Positions 35,107-43,550 of a stretch of DNA of 64,000 nt are shown piece by piece. How positions within the stretch are numbered: position 1 is the stretch's first letter; every line of letters begins with the position of its first letter. The DNA comes from CAVVSD01 sp963757125 (GTDB lineage: Bacteria; Actinomycetota; Thermoleophilia; Solirubrobacterales; Solirubrobacteraceae). Location: the NCBI GenBank assembly GCA_963757125.1, contig CAVWQP010000009.1, positions 930,001 through 994,000 on the forward strand. Reading direction: 5' to 3'. Made by a program: the position numbers and the translations under genes. The notes below the pieces were generated by a model that was not told the DNA's origin, made no database searches, and saw only the letters and a list, made by a program, of their open reading frames with translations.

Positions 35107-35868
35107 CTACTGGATGACGATGCCGCCGTCGACCACGAGCCCGTGGCCGTTGACGTAGGACGAGCGGTCCGAGCACAGCCACGCTGCCGCCTCGGCCACT
35201 TCGTCCGGGCGTGCGAGGCGCCCCATCGGCGACGTCTCGCCGATCGCGTCGACCGCGCCCGGCGCGGCGGCGAACATCTCCTGCGGCATCGCGGTGTCCA
35301 CGACGCCGGGAAGGACCGCGTTCACCCGGATGCCCTGCCGCGGGTATTCGAGCGCCGCCGCCCGGGTCAGGCCCAGCACCGCGTGCTTGGACGTCACGTA
35401 CGCGGCGACCTGCGGCGCGGCGATCATGCCGAGCCCCGACGACGCGTTGACGATCGAGCCGCCGCCCGTCCGCAACATCGCCTTGATCTCCTCCTGCACG
35501 CACATCCACGCGCCGCGCACGTTGATGTCCATGACGGACTCGAACTGCTCGTCGCTGTGCTCGGCGAACGGCTGCATCCCGCCCGGGATGCCGGCGTTGT
35601 TGAACGCGCAGTCCAGGCGCCCGTGGCGCTCCGTCGCCAGCGCGACGAGCGCGACGACGTCCTCCCGCCGGGTGACGTCGGTGGCGAGCCACGCCGCGTC
35701 GCCGCCGGCCTCCGAGACGAGCCTCGCGGTCTCGGCGAGCGCCTCCTCGGCGCGGTCCCCGAGGACGACCTTCGCGCCCTCCCGGGCGAACGTCAGTGCC
35801 GAGGCGCGGCCGATCCCGCCCGCCGCGCCGGTGATCACGGCGACCTTGCCCTCGAGCAAGGGCGTCAA
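35107..35868 (-). CDS. SDR family oxidoreductase
   Basis: 253 residues from a TTG at 35868 with GAGGA upstream. Classical SDR: TGAAGGIGRASALTFA, FNNAGIPGG, SIVNASSGLGM and YVTSKHAVLGLTRA, ending GHGLVVDGGIVIQ. The pattern after beta-2 (VVLGDRAEEA) suggests NAD use. First gene of a two-gene unit with the LLM monooxygenase, so an alcohol/ketone step may follow or precede the oxygenation. Confidence 0.92.
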   Translation of the reverse strand: MTPLLEGKVAVITGAAGGIGRASALTFAREGAKVVLGDRAEEALAETARLVSEAGGDAAWLATDVTRREDVVALVALATERHGRLDCAFNNAGIPGGMQPFAEHSDEQFESVMDINVRGAWMCVQEEIKAMLRTGGGSIVNASSGLGMIAAPQVAAYVTSKHAVLGLTRAAALEYPRQGIRVNAVLPGVVDTAMPQEMFAAAPGAVDAIGETSPMGRLARPDEVAEAAAWLCSDRSSYVNGHGLVVDGGIVIQ

Positions 35869-36016
35869 AGAGCTGTCCTCATGCGCGGCAACCTACCAGT
35901 GGGGTGATCAAACGCTCGGATGAAAATCCGGGGCCGTCACTGTGGCGATCACCGATGCCTCGGGGACCTGCCCCTGCCACCATCGCCCGGGGTAGAGCCG
36001 AACACGGGAGACGTCG

Positions 36017-37249
36017 ATGGCATCGGTCGAAGGTCAGGATGAGCGGGTCGGGACGCGGCCGAGTCCACGCGAGCTGCTCGACCGCGCGATCGCGCTGCGA
36101 CCGCTGCTCGTCGAGCAGTCCGCGGAGACCGAGGCGCGCCGCTACTACTCCGACGAGATCCATCGCGCGTTCGAGGACGCGGGGTTCTACCGCAGCCTGA
36201 TCCCGCACCGGTACGGCGGCCTCGAGCTCGACATGACGAACTGGCTGCGGCTCATCGCCGAGCTCGCCCACGGCGACATCCAGGCGGCGTGGGGCTTCAC
36301 GCTGGCCGCCGGCCACGCTCTGCAGGTCGCCTCCTTCTGGGAGGAGCGCGCGCAGGACGAGATCTTCGGCAACGGGGACTTCCGCGCCGCGTCCGTCGCG
36401 GCGCCGACCGGGACCGCCGTGAAGGTCGACGGCGGCTGGAGCATCACCGGCGCCTGGCCGTACTCCTCCGGCGCGCCGTACTCGACGTACTACATGGGCC
36501 AGACCCTCATCAGGGACGAGGGCGTCCCGCCCCGGATGACGCTCTTCGTCGCCGAGCGCAGCCAGTGGGAGATGCTCGACGACTGGGGTGACCTGCTCGG
36601 CCTGCGCGGCAGCGGCTCGCACACCGTCAAGCTCGAGGACGCGTTCGTCCCCGACGGCTGGGCGCTGCCCGACACGCAGCTCGTCGAGGTCGACGTCAGC
36701 GGCGGCACGCCCGGCTCGCGCCTGCACGGCAACCCGATGTACGCGGGACGCTGCTTCTCCGTCTTCCAGCTCGAGCTGACGGCGCTCATGATCGGCGCCG
36801 CCAAGGGCGCGCTCGACGAGTACCAGGCGATCGTCACGACGAAGCGCACCCAGCGCCCGCCGACGGTCATCCGCGCCGAGGACCCCGACTACCAGCGCTG
36901 GTTCGGCATGTCGATCGGCAAGCTCGCGACGGCGGAGGCGGCGATGCTCAGCGGCGCCGACCAGTGGACCGAGTTCGCGCGGCGCAACGTCGAGGAGGAC
37001 GCCGGGTTCTCGCGCGAGGACGACATGGTCCTCAACTTCATCGCGCGCGAGGGGATGCGCATGGCGTGGGACGCGATGCAGGAGCACATCGTCCGCACCG
37101 CGGGCTCCAGCGCGCTGCGCGACGGCGAGCGCCTGCAGCGCATCTACCGCGACATGACGATGGGGCACGGGCACTTCGCGAGTCTCTTCGGGGACGTCGT
37201 GGCGCGGCGGATCGGTCAGTACCGCCTGGGCGTCGAGGTCGTCGGCTGA
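36017..37249 (+). CDS. Acyl-CoA dehydrogenase-fold flavin monooxygenase (HsaA/HpaB-like), second copy
   Basis: 410 residues, ATG at 36017 after GGGAG. It is a clear paralogue of the gene at 28473: GFYRSLIPHRYGGLELDMTN, GDIQAAWGFTLAAGHALQVA, WSITGAWPYSSGAPYSTYYM and LLGLRGSGSHTVKLEDAFVP align with it, including the Y-S-S-G variant. No dehydrogenase Glu. The C-terminal stretch YRDMTMGHGHFASLFGDVVA is equivalent to the HISS region. Presumed reduced-flavin hydroxylase with unknown substrate, possibly a different step of the same route. The 148-bp upstream gap holds its promoter; no clear boxes seen. Confidence 0.85.
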   Translation: MASVEGQDERVGTRPSPRELLDRAIALRPLLVEQSAETEARRYYSDEIHRAFEDAGFYRSLIPHRYGGLELDMTNWLRLIAELAHGDIQAAWGFTLAAGHALQVASFWEERAQDEIFGNGDFRAASVAAPTGTAVKVDGGWSITGAWPYSSGAPYSTYYMGQTLIRDEGVPPRMTLFVAERSQWEMLDDWGDLLGLRGSGSHTVKLEDAFVPDGWALPDTQLVEVDVSGGTPGSRLHGNPMYAGRCFSVFQLELTALMIGAAKGALDEYQAIVTTKRTQRPPTVIRAEDPDYQRWFGMSIGKLATAEAAMLSGADQWTEFARRNVEEDAGFSREDDMVLNFIAREGMRMAWDAMQEHIVRTAGSSALRDGERLQRIYRDMTMGHGHFASLFGDVVARRIGQYRLGVEVVG

Positions 37250-37250
37250 G

Positions 37251-38132
37251 CTAGAGGCGGCGGATGCCGCCGGCGCCGGCCAGGTCGAAGCCCGGCATCG
37301 GCGGTGCGGACGACAGCGCCGAGAGCAGGTCGGAGGCCGCCCCGAGCGCGTCCTCCGGCAGCGCGAGCTCGTAGGGCTCCCACGTCAGCGGCACGAAGTC
37401 CAGGCCGAGGGCGACGGCGGTGGCGCGCAGGCCGATCGCGGCGTCGGCGAGACCCGTCGCGACGGCGAGCGCCGCCTCGAGGTGCGTCGCGACCTCGGGA
37501 CCGCGCACGGCGCCGCCGTCCACGCCGGCGTCGCGCAGGAGCCGCTCGGCAAGCACCCGGGTGCCGGTTCCGGGCGCGCGCAGCGCGACGGTGCAGAAGG
37601 GGAGATCGTGCACGCCGGTGATGCCGCGCGGATTGTCCGCGGGGAGCACGATGCCCTGCTCTCGGTCCCAGAGATGGACGAGGACCGGGTCGCGCCCGGC
37701 GAGCACGCCCGCCGCGAACGGGGCGTTGTAGCGGCCGTCGCGGTGGCGCAGGTGCAGCGTCGCCGCGTCGGCGCGGCCCTGCCACAGCGCGGACAGGCCG
37801 CCGAGGCTCCCGCGCGTGCCGATGCGCTCGGCGTCGCCGGCGATGCGGTCCAGCAGCGGGTCGTCGCTGCCCGCCAGCCGTAGGCGCGCCCCGCCGTGCA
37901 GCGCCCGACGCGCGAGCGGTGCGCCGTCGCGCGTCACCCTTCCCGCGCGCCGCGGGGCGCCGTCGATCACCCCGAGCCGGGCGAGCTCGGCGTAGGCGCG
38001 TCCGACCGTGGCGGGCGTGGTCCCGTGCTGGGCCGCCGCCGCGCGGACGCTCGGCAACGTCGCGCCGGGGGCGAGCGCGCCCGTGGCGATGCGGTCGAGC
38101 ACGGCCTCCGCGATGTCGCGGTACAGCGCCAT
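37251..38132 (-). CDS. GntR-type HTH regulator with periplasmic-binding-protein-like sensor domain
   Basis: 293 residues. Residues 1-65 are a GntR winged helix (YRDIAEAVLDRIATGALAPG, LPSVRAAAAQHGTTPATVGR). Residues 80-290 match the PBP_like domain: LAGSDDPLLDRIAGD, GGLSALWQGRADAATLHLRH, FCTVALRAPGTGTRVLAERLL and DAAIGLRATAVALGLDFVPL. Such sensors resemble cytoplasmic molybdate/tungstate-binding proteins. The gene is divergent from tupABC with 26 bp between, and a 10-bp palindrome lies there, so it most likely represses tungstate uptake when the oxyanion is plentiful. Confidence 0.87.
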   Translation of the reverse strand: MALYRDIAEAVLDRIATGALAPGATLPSVRAAAAQHGTTPATVGRAYAELARLGVIDGAPRRAGRVTRDGAPLARRALHGGARLRLAGSDDPLLDRIAGDAERIGTRGSLGGLSALWQGRADAATLHLRHRDGRYNAPFAAGVLAGRDPVLVHLWDREQGIVLPADNPRGITGVHDLPFCTVALRAPGTGTRVLAERLLRDAGVDGGAVRGPEVATHLEAALAVATGLADAAIGLRATAVALGLDFVPLTWEPYELALPEDALGAASDLLSALSSAPPMPGFDLAGAGGIRRL

Positions 38133-38139
38133 GCGCGCG

Positions 38140-38149
38140 ATCGTACGAT
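38140..38149. promoter_or_regulatory. Palindrome over the tupA promoter
   Basis: ATCGTACGAT is a perfect palindrome in the 26-bp gap between the regulator gene and tupA. It contains TACGAT (38144-38149), a -10-like box 9 nt before the tupA ATG, so bound regulator would exclude polymerase. Confidence 0.5.
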
Positions 38150-38158
38150 GCCCAACTG

Positions 38159-39025
38159 ATGCAGCACAGAACGAGACAGCTCGCCTGCGCGGTTGCCGCG
38201 GTCGTGCTGATCGCGGGCTGCGGCGGTGGAGGCGACGACGACACGGCCTCCCAGACCGCCCCCGTGATCCTCGCCACCACGACGAGCACCCAGGACTCGG
38301 GACTGCTCGACGTGCTCGTGCCCGCCTTCGAGAAGGAGAGCGGAGCCAAGGTCAAGACCGTCGCCGTCGGCAGCGGTCAGGCGATCGAGATGGGGGCGCG
38401 GGGCGAGGCCGACGTCATCCTCGTCCATTCGCCCGCCGCCGAGGAGGAGATGGTGGCCGACGGCAAGGGCCGCAACCGGCGGATCGTGATGCACAACGAT
38501 TTCGTCATCGTCGGGCCCGCTTCCGACCCGGCGCACATCCGCGGTGCGAGCGCGACGGCGGCGATGGCGCGCATCGCCCATGCGAAGGCGCCGTTCATCT
38601 CCCGCGGCGACGACTCGGGCACGAACACGTTCGAGCTCAAGCTCTGGGACAAGGCGGGCGTGAAGCCGAAGGGATCCTGGTACCAGGAGTCCGGGCAGGG
38701 GATGGGCGCGACGCTGCAGATCGCCGCGGACAAGGACGCGTACACGATCACCGACCGCGGGACCTATCTCGCCACCGACAGCGCGCGGGACCTGAAGCTG
38801 CTCGTCGAGGGCGGCTCTCCGCTGCTCAACGTGTACCACGTGATCGAGATCCCGAAGACGAACGGGCCCCGGGTCAACACGAAGGGCGGCGACGCCTTCG
38901 CGGACTGGATCGTCTCCGCGCCCGCCCAGAGGATGATCGCGACGTTCGGGGTCCGGAAGTACGGCGAGCCGCTCTTCACGCCCGACGCCGGCAAGACGGA
39001 CGAGCAGGTCGCGGAGGCCGCCTAG
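38159..39025 (+). CDS. tupA: Tungstate ABC transporter substrate-binding lipoprotein
   Basis: 288 residues. Lipoprotein signal peptide with lipobox LIAGC (Cys 21) followed by a Gly/Asp spacer. The oxyanion site is the TupA hallmark TTTSTQDSGLLDVLVPAFE, and GSGQAIEMGARGEADVILVH, SRGDDSGTNTFELKLWDKAG and YTITDRGTYLA are family blocks that distinguish TupA from molybdate ModA. It captures tungstate outside the membrane and passes it to TupB. First gene of tupABC. Confidence 0.93.
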   Translation: MQHRTRQLACAVAAVVLIAGCGGGGDDDTASQTAPVILATTTSTQDSGLLDVLVPAFEKESGAKVKTVAVGSGQAIEMGARGEADVILVHSPAAEEEMVADGKGRNRRIVMHNDFVIVGPASDPAHIRGASATAAMARIAHAKAPFISRGDDSGTNTFELKLWDKAGVKPKGSWYQESGQGMGATLQIAADKDAYTITDRGTYLATDSARDLKLLVEGGSPLLNVYHVIEIPKTNGPRVNTKGGDAFADWIVSAPAQRMIATFGVRKYGEPLFTPDAGKTDEQVAEAA

Positions 39026-39028
39026 CGG

Positions 39029-39724
39029 ATGGGGGAGCTCTGGCACGCCTTCACGGAGGCGCTGCGACTGCTCGTGACGGGTGACGCCCAGACCTGGGAG
39101 ATCGTCGCCCGCTCGCTGCGCATCTCGCTGACCGCGACGGCGATCGCGTTCGCGGTCGGCCTGCCGGTCGGGGCGCTGCTGGCGTTCGGGCGCTTCCGCG
39201 GGCGGCGCCTCGCGCTCGCGGTCGTCAACACCGGCATGGGCGTCCCGCCGATCGTGGCCGGTCTCGTGATCACCATCCTGCTGTGGCGCTCCGGCCCGTT
39301 CGGCAGCCTCGGCCTGCTCTACACGCCCACGGCGATGGTGATCGCTCAGACCGCCATCGCGCTGCCGCTCGTCGCGGGCCTGTCGTCGGCGTCGCTGCAG
39401 CACGTCGACCCGGAGCTGCGGCTGCAGATGCAGGCGCTCGGCGCGGGCCGGCTGCGTTCGATGTGGATCGTCGCCACGGAGGCGCGGCTGCCGCTGCTCG
39501 CCGCGGCGATGGCGGGCTTCGGGGCTGTCATCTCCGAGGTGGGCGCGGCGCTCATGGTCGGCGGCAACATCGCGGGACAGACGCGGGTGCTCACAACGGC
39601 GGCCGTGCTCGAGGCGTCCAAGGGCGAGTTCGCCCTCGCCCTGGCGCTCGGTCTCATCCTCCTGTTCATCGCCTTCGCCGTGAACCTCGTGCTGACCGCC
39701 GTGCAGCAGCGCGGCAGCACGTGA
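39029..39724 (+). CDS. tupB: Tungstate ABC transporter permease
   Basis: 231 residues with about five to six transmembrane helices. The cytoplasmic EAA-type loop reads LQMQALGAGRLRSMWIVATE near residues 130-150. ITILLWRSGPFGSLGLLYTP is typical of TupB-type permeases. It starts 3 bp after tupA and ends in a GTGA overlap with tupC. Together they form a tungstate importer that would serve W-enzymes or a formate/aldehyde dehydrogenase not seen in this window. Confidence 0.92.
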   Translation: MGELWHAFTEALRLLVTGDAQTWEIVARSLRISLTATAIAFAVGLPVGALLAFGRFRGRRLALAVVNTGMGVPPIVAGLVITILLWRSGPFGSLGLLYTPTAMVIAQTAIALPLVAGLSSASLQHVDPELRLQMQALGAGRLRSMWIVATEARLPLLAAAMAGFGAVISEVGAALMVGGNIAGQTRVLTTAAVLEASKGEFALALALGLILLFIAFAVNLVLTAVQQRGST

Positions 39725-40710
39725 CCGGCGCGTCGCCGCTGTTGGAGCTGCGCGACGTCGCCGTCGTCGCCGGCGGCCGCACGATCCTCGGCCTCGACCA
39801 TCTCGCGCTCGCGCCGGGCGAGACGCTGTGCGTCCTGGGCGCGAACGGCGCGGGCAAGTCCACGCTGCTCCGCGTCGCCGGCGGTCTGCGCACGCCCGCG
39901 CGCGGGGAGCTGCGCCTCGACGGCGTCCCGGCGACCGCGCCGCAGATCCGCGCGGTGACGGCTGCCGTGCTGCAGCGCCCCCTGCTGCGCCGCGGGGCGA
40001 CCGCCCGGACCAACGTGGAGACCGGGCTGCGCTTCGCCCGCGTGCCGCGCGAGGAGCGCCGCCGGCGGACGGACGAGTGGCTCGTGCGCCTGGATCTGGC
40101 CGGTCTCGCCGACCGACGCGCGTCGGCGCTGTCGGGCGGGGAGGCGCAGCGGGTGAGCATCGCCCGCGCGCTCGTGCTCGCGCCCCGCATCCTGCTGCTC
40201 GACGAGCCGTTCAGCGCCCTCGATGCGCCCACCCGCGCCGAGCTGCTCGCCGACCTGCGCGACGTGCTCGCCTCGATCGGCGCGGCGTCGCTGCTCGTGA
40301 CGCACGACCGTCACGAGGCCGCGGCCATCGCCGACCGCGTCGCGATCCTGCATGCCGGAGAGCTGCGTCAGCTCGGGCCGACGGCCTCGGTGCTCGAGCA
40401 CCCGGCCGACGCGGACTGCGCCCGGCTGCTCGGGTTCGAGAACCTGTTGGAGCCGTCCCTCGCATCCCGGCTCCTGGGGGAACCGGCACGCCATCGCGTC
40501 GCGGTGCGCGCCCGGGACGTCGCGGTCGTGCCCGGCGGGGACATGGGCGTCGTGGAGCGCGTCCTGCCGTTCGGAGAGCGGACGCGGATCGCCACGCGGG
40601 TCGACGGCGTGCGCGTGCTCAGCGACGTGCGCGATCCGCGGGTCGCGGCGGGAGACCGCGTGGACCTGCGGGCGGCGGTCGCCGCCGCGCGCGTCATCGC
40701 GCCCGGGTGA
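39721..40710 (+). CDS. tupC: Tungstate ABC transporter ATP-binding protein
   Basis: 329 residues from a GTG at 39721 (GTGA with tupB). Walker A is GANGAGKST near residue 40, Q-loop AAVLQRPLLRRG, signature LSGGEAQRV near 139, Walker B ILLLDEPFSALD near 160 and H-loop LLVTHDRHEA. A C-terminal TOBE-like part (RVAVRARDVAVVPGGDMGVV) follows residue 250 and may bind the oxyanion. Its last 17 bp overlap the convergent DedA-PAP2 gene. Confidence 0.92.
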   Translation: MTGASPLLELRDVAVVAGGRTILGLDHLALAPGETLCVLGANGAGKSTLLRVAGGLRTPARGELRLDGVPATAPQIRAVTAAVLQRPLLRRGATARTNVETGLRFARVPREERRRRTDEWLVRLDLAGLADRRASALSGGEAQRVSIARALVLAPRILLLDEPFSALDAPTRAELLADLRDVLASIGAASLLVTHDRHEAAAIADRVAILHAGELRQLGPTASVLEHPADADCARLLGFENLLEPSLASRLLGEPARHRVAVRARDVAVVPGGDMGVVERVLPFGERTRIATRVDGVRVLSDVRDPRVAAGDRVDLRAAVAAARVIAPG

Positions 40711-42189
40711 GGAGTCCCGCGACCCCCGCGAAGCTCCAGCAGAGCACCCCGAGCCCCAGTCCGCCGGCGACGTCGGAGAACCAGTCGTCGCGCAGGTACA
40801 CGGCGGCGAGGGCGTAGAGCACCGAGAGGACGATCCCGACGGTCACGGCCGCCGCCGTCCGGGTGATCGGCCCGGTGGCGTGGCGCAGCGCGACCGCGAC
40901 GGCGATCCACGACGCGGCGTACGCGGCGTTGACGTCGGGGTAGGTCGGCGCCGCCGCCGCCGTCGAGCGCCGGGCGGTCGAGCGCCCCGTCGGCGATCGC
41001 GCCGGCGATGACGGTCAGCGCCAGCCCACCGATGAGCACGAGGGACTCCAGGCGCAGGCGGGCCACGAACAGGCCGGCCGCGACGAGGACGACCACGACC
41101 GCGACGACGGGCAGCGACCCGAGCTGCTCGGCAGCGGACGCGAGGCTGTCGAGCACGCCGGCGGTCAGCGCGTCCGACCACGTCACGGCGCGCGAGTCCC
41201 CCGGCGTCAGCCCGACGTCGTCGAGCACGAGCATGTAGCCGAAGAAGACGTAGCCGCCGACGAGGCCGGTCGCCAGCAGCGTCGTGAGCTCGAGGCCGAG
41301 GTTGCCGGGCGTCAGCCGGTCCCACACGAACATCGCGGGACGACGCGCGCGGCGCCCGGCCGCCAGCAGCAGCCGGATCGCCGGGTTCCCCTCGTGCGCG
41401 TCGACCCACGCGGAGATGCGCTGCCGGTTCTCGGCCCGGCGCAGCCAGCGGACGGCGACGACGATCGCGACGAGCACGACGATCGTCGCGCTCAGCGCCA
41501 GCGCGCCCTGCTTGGCGATCTCCAGCACGCGGTCCAGCGAGTGCCAGAAGAAGTAGCCGACGAGGCACAGCGCCGTCGACTGGATCCCGGCCCCGAGCAC
41601 GTCGTAGGGGACGAACCGGCGCAGCTGCATCCCCGAGGAGCCCGGCCAGGAAGGGCGCGAGGGAGCGCACGAGCCCGACGAAGCGCCCCACGAAGATCGC
41701 CTTGCCGCCGTGCTTGGCGAAGAAGGCGTCGACCTGGTGGATGCGCTCCTCGCTGATCCCGAAGCGCGGCCCGTGCTTGACGAGGAACGGCCTGCCCAGA
41801 CGCCGGCCGAGCATGTAGCCGGTGATGTCGCCAGCGACCGCGAAGAACCACGCGATCGCGATGAGCAGCACGATGTCGATCTCGCCCTGGCCGGCGACGA
41901 CGCCCGCGACGATGATCGCGGTCTCACCCGGGATGAGGAGGCCGACGAACGCGCCGGCCTCGAGGAACGCGAGGATCGCGACGAGCAGGTACGTCCACTT
42001 CCCGAGCGCCCGGCCGATGTCCTCGAGGACCTTGTCGATCGACGGCAGCTCGACGAGGCCCGTCGAGTAGACGGCGGCCGCGACGACCGCGATGACGCCC
42101 GCGATCAGCACCGGGGGCTCGAGCCGCCGGCGCCGCCACCAGAGGAAGGCCGCGAGCGCCACCGCCGCGACGAGCCAGACGGGCTTCAT
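40694..42189 (-). pseudogene. DedA (VTT) - PAP2 two-domain membrane protein, two frame breaks
   Basis: ATG at 42189, MKPVWLVAAVALAAFLW. The DedA part (GLLIPGETAIIVAGVVAGQG, GRRLGRPFLVKHG, FVGLVRSLAPFLAG) runs to about 41644. It continues in the next frame as SSGMQLRRFVPYDVLGAG, if the base at 41643 is dropped, followed by further hydrophobic segments and a PAP2-like region VTWSDALTAG, LTVIAGAIADGALDRP. A second +1 break near 40970 leads to TYPDVNAAYAASWIAVAVAL and YLRDDWFSDVAGGLGLG with stop at 40694. Restored length is about 497 residues. The PAP2 SGH motif appears as DVNAA, so phosphatase activity is doubtful. Both breaks are single extra C/G bases. Confidence 0.72.
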
Positions 42190-42203
42190 CGCGGCACAGC
42201 TTG

Positions 42204-42232
42204 CCCGGTCGCGCCGTGCAAGGCGCGCCGGG
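42204..42232 (-). terminator. Terminator-like hairpin after the RTX gene
   Basis: CCCGG-T-CGCGCC, a 6-nt loop, then GGCGCG-CCGGG: an 11-bp stem with one bulge. It lies 12 bp beyond the RTX stop codon on the minus strand and upstream of the DedA-PAP2 gene. No U run follows, as is common in high-GC actinobacteria. Confidence 0.5.
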
Positions 42233-42243
42233 TTGGCCGGTGA

Positions 42244-43431
42244 CTAGTTCTTGTAGCGGGCGTGCACGTTCTCGCACTCGACGGTGCGCACGTGCTTGTT
42301 CCAGCCGATGTTCACGGTGTCGTTGCCCGGGCCGCAGTCCACCGTTGCCGCGCCCTGGCCATAGGCGTCGACCGTGTCGTCGCCGGCGCCGGCGCGGACC
42401 GTGTTGCGGCCGCGGCCCGTCGTGCGGATCGTGTCGTTGCCGGCGTCGCCCGTGATCGTGTTGGCGTTCGGGCCGCCCTGCAGCGTGTCGTCGCCGTCGC
42501 CGCCGCGGATGTCGTTGTCGCCGCGGCCGCCGTAGATCGTGTCGTTGCCGGCGCCGCCGTCGAGGGTGTCGGTCCCCTTGGCGCTGCCGTCGTGCTCGCG
42601 GTTGCCCCAGATGACGTCGTCGCCCGCGAGGCCGAAGATGCGGTCCGGGCCGAGGCTGCCGAGGAGGTTGTCGAGGCCGTCGCCGCCGGTGAGCGTCGTG
42701 CCCTGCGTGCCGTGGATCAGCCGCGTGCGGGCGCGGGTCGGATCCTCGACCGCGTCGGCCTCGGTGACGTGCTCGCAGTTGCGGATGTCCCCGCTGCGCA
42801 CGGCCTGGGCGTTGGAGATGCCGCCCGCCTTGGCGTACGGGTTGATGTAGATCGTGTCGTCGCCGTCGCCGCAGTCGACCGAGCGCACGGCCGTGCCGTT
42901 GTTGACGTAGACGGTGTCGTTGCCCGGGCCGGCGTCGATGACGTCGGGGCCGGAGTCGGCGTGGATGACGTCGTCGCCGTCGCCGCCGGCGACCTTGTCG
43001 GCGCCGCCGCCCGCGTGGATCGTGTCGTTGCCGACGCCGCCGTCGATGTCGTCGGGCGCTGCGCCGCCGTCGAGGTTGTCGTCGCCCTCGCCGCCGCGGA
43101 CGTCGTCGTGGCCGAAGTCGCCGACGATCGTGTCGTTGCCGGCGCCGCCGTCGAGCAGGTCGTCGCCCGAGGAGCCGTCGAGGAGGTCGTTGCCACCGTT
43201 GCCGAGGAGGCGATCGTGACCCTGCTCGCCGTAGAGCTTGTCGTCGCCGGGACCGCCGATGAGCGTGTCGCCGCCGCCTCCGCCGTGCGCCACGCCGGCC
43301 GCGCCGTTGAGCACGATGCGGTCGGGACCGGGGGTGCCCTGACGGGCTGCGTGGGCCGCCGCGGGGACCAGGAGGCCGACGGTCGCGGTGACGGTGAGGA
43401 GGCGCAGGGAACGAGCGAGCGAGAGCGTCAT
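42244..43431 (-). CDS. Secreted calcium-binding RTX-repeat protein
   Basis: 395 residues. A Sec signal peptide (MTLSLARSLRLLTVTATVGL, cleavage after AHA) leads to many GGxGxDxxx nonapeptides, e.g. GGPGDDKLYGEQGHDRLLG, GGAGNDTIVGDFGHDDVRG, DGGAGNDTIYGGRGDNDIRG. These bind Ca2+ in a parallel beta-roll. Two irregular inserts (around residues 205-240 and 275-285) interrupt the repeats, and Cys occur in VDCG and NCEH blocks. The end ECENVHARYKN is not a type I secretion signal, and no type I system is adjacent, so Sec export is expected. Confidence 0.88.
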   Translation of the reverse strand: MTLSLARSLRLLTVTATVGLLVPAAAHAARQGTPGPDRIVLNGAAGVAHGGGGGDTLIGGPGDDKLYGEQGHDRLLGNGGNDLLDGSSGDDLLDGGAGNDTIVGDFGHDDVRGGEGDDNLDGGAAPDDIDGGVGNDTIHAGGGADKVAGGDGDDVIHADSGPDVIDAGPGNDTVYVNNGTAVRSVDCGDGDDTIYINPYAKAGGISNAQAVRSGDIRNCEHVTEADAVEDPTRARTRLIHGTQGTTLTGGDGLDNLLGSLGPDRIFGLAGDDVIWGNREHDGSAKGTDTLDGGAGNDTIYGGRGDNDIRGGDGDDTLQGGPNANTITGDAGNDTIRTTGRGRNTVRAGAGDDTVDAYGQGAATVDCGPGNDTVNIGWNKHVRTVECENVHARYKN

Positions 43432-43486
43432 CTCTCATCCGGATCGGCCCCGTGACGCCTCGCTTGAGGGAGTTCGGGAAAGTCTG

Positions 43487-43547
43487 GCCGACCGGCCCAG
43501 GAGGCCGTCCCCCGATCGGCCGATCGGCGGCCTGCCGACCGGCCCAG
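43487..43547. repeat. 14-bp direct repeat flanking a nested palindrome
   Basis: GCCGACCGGCCCAG occurs at 43487-43500 and 43534-43547. Between them CCGATCGGCCGATCGG (43512-43527) is a perfect 16-bp palindrome, flanked by AGGCCG (43502-43507) and its complement CGGCCT (43528-43533). The block lies in the divergent gap between the RTX and CNNM genes and may hold operator sites or a cruciform. Confidence 0.65.
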
Positions 43548-43550
43548 TCT

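Noticed and set aside
35903..35953. GGTGATC/GATCACC inverted repeat in the gap before 36017
   Set aside because: Arms of 7 bp with a 37-nt spacer are expected by chance at this composition and overlap no promoter box.
42244..43431. Periodic short repeats resembling a repeat array
   Set aside because: The period is that of 9-codon RTX units within a coding frame, not CRISPR repeats and spacers.
42262..43455. 397-codon Val/Ala-rich frame opposite the RTX gene, periodic sequence
   Set aside because: Its periodicity only mirrors the RTX nonapeptides on the opposite strand; no signal peptide or start site supports it.
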